In this document: one piece after another, positions 1-5,577 of the stretch | Layout of the letters: each line of letters begins with the position of its first letter | How positions within the stretch are numbered: position 1 is the stretch's first letter | Assembly (NCBI GenBank): GCA_017853235.1 | Contig: JAFMJX010000092.1 | Location: 1 to 7,191 of the forward strand | DNA length: 7,191 bases | Origin: Chitinophagaceae bacterium | GTDB lineage: Bacteria > Bacteroidota > Bacteroidia > Chitinophagales > Chitinophagaceae | Direction of reading: 5' to 3' | Made by a program: the position numbers and the translations under genes | The notes under the pieces: model-generated | Database searches by the model: none | Seen by the model: the letters and a program-made list of their open reading frames with translations, nothing else | Told to the model about the DNA's origin: nothing

Positions 1-327
1 TCCATTTAATGAAATTACTGAATTCACAGCTTGGGGAGAAGTCGCACCAGGTGCCAAGTAAATTTTGATAACACCACTTAAATCATTACCCTGAGTTCCA
101 CCAAATTGACCTGAATAGGATTGTCCAAAACTAACTCTAGAAATACCTAAGGTTGATAAATTTTTAACGTTATTAGCTTTATTAGTATTTGTACCTTGAG
201 TTCCTAAATAACCACTTGAAAAAGCCAAACTAACAGTCTGTGCCGATAACTGCTTTAATGAAGCAGAAAATATTAGGATTAGTACTAAAATGGATATTCT
301 CTTAATTAAACTCTTGAGATTTTGCAT
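1..327 (-). CDS. N-terminal part of a secreted or cell-surface protein of unknown function (truncated by window edge)
   Basis: The frame is open from ATG at 327 to the window edge, giving 109 codons with no stop, so the gene continues beyond position 1. My translation begins MQNLKSLIKRISILVLILIF. It has a basic N-region (K5, K9, R10), a hydrophobic core at about residues 11-23 and a likely signal peptidase I site after LSA (residue 29), before Q30. The exported part is rich in G, S, T, N and Q, with polar stretches such as GTQGTNTNKANN, and has no Cys after the signal. This composition is common in extracellular beta-rich or adhesin-like proteins of Bacteroidota, but I recognise no domain. 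A promoter ends 28 bp upstream of the ATG, which supports this start. Export is well supported by the sequence; the adhesin idea is only inference. The gene is co-directional with dnaK but separated from it by a strong terminator. Confidence 0.75.
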   Translation of the reverse strand, partial: MQNLKSLIKRISILVLILIFSASLKQLSAQTVSLAFSSGYLGTQGTNTNKANNVKNLSTLGISRVSFGQSYSGQFGGTQGNDLSGVIKIYLAPGATSPQAVNSVISLNG

Positions 328-354
328 CGAACAAAAAAGATTAGTGAATAATTT

Positions 355-385
355 CGAATATATACCCCTCCAACATGCCTGTCAA
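355..385 (-). promoter_or_regulatory. Promoter of the truncated secreted-protein gene
   Basis: On the minus strand, TTGACA (385-380) is followed after 17 bp by TATATTCG (362-355). The second box matches the Bacteroidota -7 consensus TAnnTTTG at all but one base and also resembles a classic -10 (TATATT). The first box fits both the -33 TTG and a consensus -35. Transcription would start near 348-350, giving a leader of about 20 nt before the ATG at 327. There is no Shine-Dalgarno sequence in the leader. Confidence 0.6.
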
Positions 386-390
386 GTTCT

Positions 391-418
391 ACTAGTTATA
401 ATAAAAATTAACTAGTTA
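391..418. repeat. Two ACTAGTTA direct repeats upstream of the secreted-protein promoter
   Basis: ACTAGTTA occurs at 391-398 and again at 411-418, exactly 20 bp apart (about two helical turns). The second copy sits inside a perfect 12-bp palindrome, TTAACTAGTTAA (408-419). Both lie directly upstream of the -35/-33 box at 380-385, where an activator would bind. This could be an operator, but the sequence is very AT-rich and chance is possible. Confidence 0.35.
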
Positions 419-489
419 AAAATAATTTCGCATTAATAATCAATTCATTAAGAATATTATATAATGATAATTTATATAAATTAGGAACG

Positions 490-520
490 AAAAAGCCCCT
501 CTAAAACGAGGGGCTTTTTT
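490..520 (-). terminator. Rho-independent terminator of dnaK (bidirectional in form)
   Basis: An 11-bp perfect stem is formed by AAAAGCCCCTC (491-501) and GAGGGGCTTTT (508-518) around the 6-nt loop TAAAAC. Read on the minus strand, it lies 27 bp past the dnaK stop and continues into five T's (494-490). Read on the plus strand it ends in six T's (515-520), so it could work both ways, though no plus-strand gene runs into it here. It separates dnaK from the secreted-protein gene downstream. Confidence 0.9.
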
Positions 521-546
521 ATTATAACTTACTTTGTAAGTTGTTA

Positions 547-2451
547 CTACTTCACTTCTTCAAATTGTGCGTCTTCTACGGTGTCATTGGCAGCACCTGC
601 ATTTTGGCCTGCATCTGCTCCTGGAGCAGCACCTTCAGCAGCGCCAGCTTGTTGAGCTTTGTAGATATCTTCACTTGCAGCAGTCCATGCTGTGTTCATT
701 GCTTCTAAAGCAGCGTCCACTTTTGCAGTATCCTGAGACTGATGAGCTTCTTTCAAGCTAGCCAAAGCTGTTTCAATTGGAGCTTTCTTGTCTGCAGGGA
801 TCTTATCACCAAACTCCTTCAATTGCTTTTCCGTTTGGAAAATCATGCTATCTGCTTGGTTCAATTTCTCTACTCTTTCTTTCTCTAATTTATCTGATGC
901 TTCGTTGGCTTTTGCTTCGGCTTTCATTTTTTCAATTTCTTCCTTGCTTAAACCACTACCCGCTTCAATTCTAATTTTTTGTTCTTTACCCGTACCCTTA
1001 TCTTTTGCGCTTACATTTAAGATACCGTTCGCGTCAATATCAAAAGTTACTTCAATTTGAGGTACACCTCTTGGAGCTGGTGGAATACCATCCAAGTTAA
1101 ACATACCTAAACTCTTATTTTGATTTGCCATAGGACGATCGCCTTGTAATACATGAATTTGTACACCTGGTTGATTGTCGCTTGCAGTAGAATACACTTC
1201 TGTCTTTTTAGTAGGAATGGTGGTGTTAGATGCAATCATAGTTGTCATTACTCCACCCATTGTTTCAATTCCTAAATTTAAAGGAGTCACGTCTAACAAT
1301 AATACGTCTTTTACATCTCCTGTTAATACGGCACCTTGAATTCCTGCACCAATTGCTACAACTTCATCTGGATTCACACTACGATTAGGTTTTTTACCAA
1401 AGAATTTTTCTACAATTTCTTGCACTTTTGGAATTCTAGAAGAACCTCCCACTAAAATAACTTCATCAATTTGCGATGTGGTGTACCCTGCATCTTTCAA
1501 AGCAGCTTCACATGGTTTTAAACAACGAGTAAATAAATTATCTGCTAAAGATTCAAATTTAGCACGAGTTAATTTTAATACTAAGTGCTTTGGAACACCG
1601 TCCACAGCTGTAATGTAAGGCAAGTTGATTTCCGTTTCAGAAGAAGAACTTAATTCCACTTTCGCTTTCTCAGCTGCTTCTTTTAAACGTTGTAAAGCCA
1701 TAGGATCTTTTCTTAAATCAATAGCTTCTTGATTTTTAAATTCATCCGCTAAATAATCCATGATCACTTTATCAAAATCATCTCCACCTAAATGAGTATC
1801 TCCATTAGTTGATTTTACTTCAAATACACCATCTCCTAAATCCAAGATAGAAATATCAAAGGTTCCACCACCTAAGTCAAACACTGCAATTTTTTGTTCG
1901 ACATTTTTTTTATCTAAGCCATAAGCTAAAGCAGCTGCTGTAGGTTCGTTCACAATACGACGAACATTTAAACCAGCAATCTCACCTGCTTCTTTAGTTG
2001 CTTGACGTTGTGCGTCATTAAAATAAGCTGGCACAGTAATCACCGCTTCTGTAACTTCTGTTCCTAGATAATCTTCTGCCGTTTTTTTCATCTTTTGTAA
2101 GATCATTGCAGAAATTTCTTGAGGAGTATACATGCGATCATCTATAGAAACTCTTACCGTATCATTTTCACCTTGAACAACTTTATAACTTGCTAAACTT
2201 AACTCACTTCCTACTTCATTAAAACGACGACCCATAAAACGCTTCACACTTGAAATGGTATTGTGAGGATTGGTAATAGCTTGACGTTTAGCAGGATCAC
2301 CTACTTTACGTTCTCCATTTTTTAAAAAAGCTACTACCGAAGGGGTGGTTCTACGTCCTTCATCATTTGCGATAACTACTGGCTCGCCACCTTCCATAAC
2401 TGATACACAACTATTTGTAGTACCTAAGTCGATTCCTATTATTTTTGCCAT
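547..2451 (-). CDS. dnaK: Molecular chaperone DnaK (Hsp70)
   Basis: DnaK is the cytoplasmic ATP-driven chaperone. It binds exposed hydrophobic segments and works with DnaJ and GrpE, neither of which is in this window. The 634 residues match the family length (E. coli 638). The nucleotide-binding domain spans about residues 1-380, with the phosphate-1 loop IGIDLGTTNS (5-14), K70, the phosphate-2 motif DLGGGTFD (192-199, with T197 at the autophosphorylation site) and the adenosine motif VGGSSRIP (334-341). The interdomain linker DVLLLDVTP is at 382-390. The substrate-binding beta domain follows to about 500, then the helical lid (about 501-600). The disordered tail is rich in A and G and ends in EDAQFEEVK, the EEVK ending usual in Bacteroidota. 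Codons are intact throughout, with no frameshift. The ATG at 2451 gives MAKIIGIDLG, the standard start. Transcription probably starts in the structured region just upstream, and the gene ends at a strong terminator. Confidence 0.99.
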   Translation of the reverse strand: MAKIIGIDLGTTNSCVSVMEGGEPVVIANDEGRRTTPSVVAFLKNGERKVGDPAKRQAITNPHNTISSVKRFMGRRFNEVGSELSLASYKVVQGENDTVRVSIDDRMYTPQEISAMILQKMKKTAEDYLGTEVTEAVITVPAYFNDAQRQATKEAGEIAGLNVRRIVNEPTAAALAYGLDKKNVEQKIAVFDLGGGTFDISILDLGDGVFEVKSTNGDTHLGGDDFDKVIMDYLADEFKNQEAIDLRKDPMALQRLKEAAEKAKVELSSSSETEINLPYITAVDGVPKHLVLKLTRAKFESLADNLFTRCLKPCEAALKDAGYTTSQIDEVILVGGSSRIPKVQEIVEKFFGKKPNRSVNPDEVVAIGAGIQGAVLTGDVKDVLLLDVTPLNLGIETMGGVMTTMIASNTTIPTKKTEVYSTASDNQPGVQIHVLQGDRPMANQNKSLGMFNLDGIPPAPRGVPQIEVTFDIDANGILNVSAKDKGTGKEQKIRIEAGSGLSKEEIEKMKAEAKANEASDKLEKERVEKLNQADSMIFQTEKQLKEFGDKIPADKKAPIETALASLKEAHQSQDTAKVDAALEAMNTAWTAASEDIYKAQQAGAAEGAAPGADAGQNAGAANDTVEDAQFEEVK

Positions 2452-2487
2452 AACGATTGATTTTCAATGTTTAATTATCCTATTATT

Positions 2488-2503
2488 GTCAATCATTATG
2501 CCA
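2488..2503 (-). promoter_or_regulatory. Candidate sigma-54-like -24/-12 promoter of dnaK
   Basis: On the minus strand the sequence TGGCATAATGATTGAC (2503-2488) matches the sigma-54 consensus TGGCACGNNNNTTGCW in its TGGCA block and its TTG block, with the correct 6-bp spacing. The -12 dinucleotide is GA instead of GC, a mismatch at an important base. Transcription would start near 2478, about 27 nt before the ATG. I found no perfect TAnnTTTG box in 2452-2605, which makes an alternative promoter type more plausible. It remains a candidate only. Confidence 0.3.
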
Positions 2504-2522
2504 TAAGTCTGGAGGTGCAATT

Positions 2523-2574
2523 TTGTCATAAATAGCAGCTATTTACCCCCTTATAGGCTCTTAATTGTCATAAA
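2523..2574 (-). repeat. Direct repeats TTTATGACAA upstream of dnaK
   Basis: The 10-mer TTTATGACAA occurs on the minus strand at 2574-2565 and 2532-2523, exactly 42 bp apart, which is about four helical turns. A related TTATGGCA (2506-2499) lies 25 bp further downstream and overlaps the sigma-54-like -24 block. All three have the same orientation and fit TTATGRCA. They may be activator sites or shared promoter elements. Confidence 0.4.
2529..2545. promoter_or_regulatory. 17-bp perfect palindrome upstream of dnaK (candidate operator)
   Basis: TAAATAGC-A-GCTATTTA is a perfect inverted repeat with 8-bp arms around one central base, located about 78-94 bp upstream of the dnaK start. It is not CIRCE (TTAGCACTC-N9-GAGTGCTAA), so HrcA is not the obvious binder. 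It overlaps one of the TTTATGACAA repeats. The 1-nt centre suits a dimeric DNA-binding protein better than an RNA hairpin. No regulator gene is in the window to pair with it. Confidence 0.4.
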
Positions 2575-2605
2575 AATCCATTAAAAATGTAGAAAAGGCA
2601 GAAAA

Positions 2606-3106
2606 TTAGACCTCAGAGGCCCCTTTAAAAGTGAAGTTTTTTTGACTTGTATAGCTAAATATAACTACAAAAAAGGTAGTTATAATTTTAGCAGGTGTAG
2701 GATACCAACCTAAATAATCCACAAAAAATTTGAGGAAAATATAGTTCAAAAGGACGCATCCAAAAACCACAAAAAAATACTTCATTAATTGAGTACGTTT
2801 GGCCACACTGGTTTCCTGAAACACCACATATCTGCTTAAATAAAAACCTAAAGGGAATGTGACACAAAAGCTAATAATGAAGGAGGCAATATGAGGACTT
2901 ACAATGAGCCATCCTACATGTATCATCGCCTTGTGTAATATAAAATTATAAGAAACAAAAAATAATAAAATATCAAGAACAGTATTTGCGCCACCACAAG
3001 CTGCGTAGCGGAAGGTTTGCAAAGTCATCACTTTCTTAAATAATGGATAGAACCATTCTATGACATCCAGGATGATTTTTCTTATTATTTCATGTAGTTT
3101 CAACAT
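2606..3106 (-). CDS. GtrA-family membrane protein
   Basis: This small polytopic inner-membrane protein of 166 residues resembles the GtrA/DPMS-type family (Pfam GtrA), often proposed to help move or present polyprenyl-linked sugars for surface glycan modification. Four hydrophobic segments are visible at about residues 34-53, 66-91, 107-128 and 136-154. Family landmarks are FRYAACGGANTVLD at 32-45 at the first helix, a basic turn LSRYVVF (90-96) after the second, and SYTSQKNFTF (151-160) at the end of the fourth, close to the usual C-terminal S..Q..FTF pattern. The first 30 residues are amphipathic and basic, somewhat longer than the core domain. ATG at 3106 is preceded by a -7 box only 7 bp away, so the mRNA may have almost no leader; Met27 is an alternative start just before the core domain. 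No glycosyltransferase partner is in the window, so the substrate is unknown. It diverges from argS and lies 154 bp upstream of dnaK on the same strand. Confidence 0.85.
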   Translation of the reverse strand: MLKLHEIIRKIILDVIEWFYPLFKKVMTLQTFRYAACGGANTVLDILLFFVSYNFILHKAMIHVGWLIVSPHIASFIISFCVTFPLGFYLSRYVVFQETSVAKRTQLMKYFFVVFGCVLLNYIFLKFFVDYLGWYPTPAKIITTFFVVIFSYTSQKNFTFKGASEV

Positions 3107-3113
3107 CGATGCT

Positions 3114-3121
3114 CAAAGGTA
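3114..3121 (-). promoter_or_regulatory. -7 promoter box of the GtrA-family gene
   Basis: TACCTTTG (3121-3114, minus) is an exact match to the Bacteroidota -7 consensus TAnnTTTG. No TTG lies at the usual -33 distance; the nearest, at 3151-3149, is 27 bp away. The box ends 7 bp before the ATG at 3106, so the transcript would be leaderless or nearly so if this start is right. Confidence 0.45.
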
Positions 3122-3133
3122 ATCTTAATTAAT

Positions 3134-3141
3134 TACTTTTG
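3134..3141 (+). promoter_or_regulatory. -7 promoter box of argS
   Basis: TACTTTTG (3134-3141, plus) matches the Bacteroidota -7 consensus TAnnTTTG exactly and lies 19 bp before the argS ATG, allowing a short leader. No clear -33 TTG is present at the usual distance. It is separated from the opposing -7 box of the GtrA-family gene by only 12 bp. Confidence 0.5.
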
Positions 3142-3160
3142 CAGAAGGCAATCCTATTTT

Positions 3161-4930
3161 ATGAATTTAATAACTAATTTAAAGGAGATCACTTCAAAAT
3201 GCTTACATACTTTGTACGGGGCAACAATTACTCCCGAACAAGTATTAGTAAATGCTACTAAACCCGAATTTGAGGGCGATTATACTATTGTGCTTTTTGC
3301 CTTTGTAAAACAATTAGGAAAAAATCCAGAAGTTTTAGGAAACGAATTAGGTGCGGCTATACAAGCTCAAGCCCCACATCTTATAAGTCAATATAATATT
3401 GTAAAAGGATTTTTAAATTTTACTATTCAAGATTCTTTTTGGTTAGATTTTATACAATCCACCGATGCCAATCATTTAATACCTACTACTTCCACTCCTC
3501 GTAAAGTGATGGTAGAATACTCCTCACCTAACACCAACAAACCTTTACACTTAGGTCATTTAAGAAATAATTTTTTAGGATGGAGCATTGCCGAAATTTT
3601 AAAATTACAAGGCAATGAAGTGGTTAAAACTTGTATTGTCAATGACCGTGGAATTCATATTTGTAAGAGTATGATTGCTTGGCAATTATTTGCCAACGGA
3701 GCTACCCCCAATGACACAAAACAAAAGGGGGATCATTTTGTAGGAGACTATTACGTGAAATATAATGATGCATATAAAGCTGAAGTCGAAGATTTAATTG
3801 CAAAAGGCATGTCCAAAGAGATAGCCGAAAAAGAAGCTCCCATTCAAAAAGCAGCACAGGCATTATTGTTAAAATGGGAACAAGGTGATATTGAAACCAT
3901 AAATCTTTGGAAAAAAATGAATGAGTGGGTGTATGATGGATTTGATGTGACCTATCGCAAAATTGGATCCGATTTTTTCAAAACATATTACGAAAGCAAT
4001 ACCTACTTATTAGGTAAAGAATTAGTAGATCAGGGCTTATCTAAAAAAGTATTCTACCAAAAAGAAGACGGTTCCGTATGGATTGATTTAACACAAGACG
4101 GATTAGATGAAAAAATTGTAAGACGTAAGGATGGCACATCCGTATATATCACACAGGATATTGGTTTAGCCGAATTAAAACAGAAAGAATTTAATACAGA
4201 CTCAAGTATATATGTAGTAGGTGATGAACAAAATTATCACTTTAAAGTGCTCAAATTAATTTGTCAAAAACTACAACTTCCTGCTTCGGATGGTATTTAT
4301 CATTTAAGTTATGGTATGGTAGAATTACCTACAGGTAAAATGAAAAGTCGTGAAGGTACCGTAGTGGATGCAGACGATTTAGTGGATGCAATGATTCAAA
4401 TTGCGAAAGAAAAAACAGAATCTCTAGGAAAAGTGAGCGAATTTGAACAAGCTCAATTACTAGAATTGTATCATACCATTGGTTTAGGGGCTTTAAAATT
4501 CTTTTTGTTGCGCGTAGATCCAAAAAAGAAAATGATTTTTAATCCTGAAGAGAGTATTGACTTTCATGGATTCACTGGGCCTTTTATTCAATATACCCAC
4601 GCACGTATTAAAAGTATTTTGAAAAAAACAGGAACCAACAGGGTTGCATTAACTGGCAGTTTATTGCCGCTTGAAAAACAGCTAGCTATTGAATTATCCA
4701 CTTTCCCTGCGGTGATAAATGAAGCTGCTGACACTTTAGATCCTTCTAAAGTAGCTATTTACACTTTTAATCTAGCTAAATTATTTAATACTTTTTACGC
4801 AGAGTTGTCAATTTCCAATGCAGCATCCGAGGAGAAAAAGAATTTACGTATACAATTAGGAATTTTAACAGCTGCTACTTTAAATAAAGGAATGCAAGCT
4901 TTAGGAATTGCTGTACCTGAAAGAATGTAA
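3161..4930 (+). CDS. argS: Arginyl-tRNA synthetase (class I)
   Basis: This cytoplasmic enzyme charges tRNA-Arg with arginine using ATP; like other ArgRS it needs tRNA bound for amino-acid activation. At 589 residues it is of normal length. Residues 1 to about 105 form the N-terminal add-on domain that contacts the tRNA D-loop. The Rossmann core begins near 115 with SSPNTNKPLHLGHLRNN (121-137); HLGH at 130-133 is the HIGH signature. The KMSKS-equivalent loop is GKMKSREGT (392-400). IVNDRGIHICKSM (159-171) and YVVGDEQNYHF (351-361) are further ArgRS landmarks. From about 477 (QYTHARIKSIL) to the end is the helical DALR anticodon-binding domain. The ATG at 3161 follows an A/T-rich leader with no Shine-Dalgarno sequence, usual for this phylum. 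The gene is single, with its own promoter, between two minus-strand genes, and converges on trmH with a 14-bp gap. Confidence 0.98.
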   Translation: MNLITNLKEITSKCLHTLYGATITPEQVLVNATKPEFEGDYTIVLFAFVKQLGKNPEVLGNELGAAIQAQAPHLISQYNIVKGFLNFTIQDSFWLDFIQSTDANHLIPTTSTPRKVMVEYSSPNTNKPLHLGHLRNNFLGWSIAEILKLQGNEVVKTCIVNDRGIHICKSMIAWQLFANGATPNDTKQKGDHFVGDYYVKYNDAYKAEVEDLIAKGMSKEIAEKEAPIQKAAQALLLKWEQGDIETINLWKKMNEWVYDGFDVTYRKIGSDFFKTYYESNTYLLGKELVDQGLSKKVFYQKEDGSVWIDLTQDGLDEKIVRRKDGTSVYITQDIGLAELKQKEFNTDSSIYVVGDEQNYHFKVLKLICQKLQLPASDGIYHLSYGMVELPTGKMKSREGTVVDADDLVDAMIQIAKEKTESLGKVSEFEQAQLLELYHTIGLGALKFFLLRVDPKKKMIFNPEESIDFHGFTGPFIQYTHARIKSILKKTGTNRVALTGSLLPLEKQLAIELSTFPAVINEAADTLDPSKVAIYTFNLAKLFNTFYAELSISNAASEEKKNLRIQLGILTAATLNKGMQALGIAVPERM

Positions 4931-4932
4931 CT

Positions 4933-4958
4933 AAGAAGGATTTATTAACTTCTTTTTT
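4933..4958 (+). terminator. Weak candidate terminator after argS
   Basis: A 6-bp stem AAGAAG (4933-4938) and CTTCTT (4949-4954) with a 10-nt loop is followed by four T's (4955-4958). It begins 2 bp after the argS stop and extends into the 3' end of trmH on the other strand. The stem is short and has only two G:C pairs, so it is marginal. It is the only hairpin I see that could end argS transcription. Confidence 0.3.
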
Positions 4959-5577
4959 GTTTGGAATTCACATACAGTTCTGGTGTTTCTTCTTCAAAAC
5001 CCCATTGTTCTAATAAAGTATTCATTTGTGCAGTTGGTAATGACGCTTTGTCATAATGTCCAGCATTCATTTTTTGACGCATTGCTTCATAAATACTTAC
5101 CGCACAAGCCACAGATATATTCAAGCTTTGAATAATCCCCATTTGAGGTATTACAAAATTTCCATCTGCTAACGCTCTAAATTCATCTGTTACTCCTGCA
5201 TGTTCATTCCCAAATACCAATGCAACAGATTGAGTGAAATTTATATCATGTAAACTCACAGCATCACTAGATAAATGAGTCGTCAAAATAGTCTTAAAAT
5301 TTTTACGAAGTTCAGTTACACATTTTTCTAAATTATCATACTCATGTATCGTGAGCCATTTTAACGCACTACTACTGCTTCGATAGCCCCATTTTTTATG
5401 ACGTGGTATTTTAGTGGTTAAAATATAAACATCCTGTATACCAACTGCATCACAAGTTCGCATGACTGCTGATGCATTGTGTGGATCCTGCACATTCTCT
5501 AAGACCACCGTTAAATTTGCTTGTCTTTTGCTTAAAACTTTTAATAATTTTTCACTTCTTTCAGGAGTCATTCTCAT
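4945..5577 (-). CDS. trmH: tRNA (guanosine(18)-2'-O)-methyltransferase TrmH
   Basis: This SpoU/TrmH-family SPOUT methyltransferase uses S-adenosylmethionine to methylate the ribose of G18 in the tRNA D-loop. The 210 residues fit TrmH rather than the longer TrmB/RlmB types. The opening MTPERSEKLLKVLSKRQANL (residues 3-22) resembles TrmH N-termini. Motif 1 is NVQDPHNASAVMRTCDAVG (28-46), with N34 and the expected catalytic R40. Motif 2 is VFGNEHAGVTDE (121-132). Motif 3, IPQMGIIQSLNISVACAV (143-160), builds the trefoil knot that holds the cofactor. A C-terminal basic, helical extension follows. The start at 5577 overlaps the upstream epimerase stop as TAATG, which suggests translational coupling; Met3, 6 nt later, is equally credible because the family usually starts there. 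It is probably co-transcribed with the epimerase. RlmB-like 23S rRNA methylation is less likely. Confidence 0.92.
   Translation of the reverse strand: MRMTPERSEKLLKVLSKRQANLTVVLENVQDPHNASAVMRTCDAVGIQDVYILTTKIPRHKKWGYRSSSSALKWLTIHEYDNLEKCVTELRKNFKTILTTHLSSDAVSLHDINFTQSVALVFGNEHAGVTDEFRALADGNFVIPQMGIIQSLNISVACAVSIYEAMRQKMNAGHYDKASLPTAQMNTLLEQWGFEEETPELYVNSKQKRS

Noticed and set aside
421..489. AT-rich stretch before the dnaK terminator as a possible small gene or RNA
   Set aside because: No open frame of meaningful length, no promoter aimed into it and no stable hairpin apart from the terminator at its edge.
567..1060. Three plus-strand open frames of 64-90 codons antisense to the 3' part of dnaK
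   Set aside because: They lie wholly within a perfectly conserved dnaK, overlap each other, have Leu/Ser/Phe-rich translations typical of antisense frames, and show no promoter or recognisable domain.
2452..2605. CIRCE/HrcA operator upstream of dnaK
   Set aside because: No TTAGCACTC-N9-GAGTGCTAA or close variant is present; the palindrome found there has different arms and a 1-nt centre.
4329..4523. Minus-strand 64-codon open frame inside argS
   Set aside because: It is antisense to the conserved KMSKS-loop region of argS and has no family resemblance.
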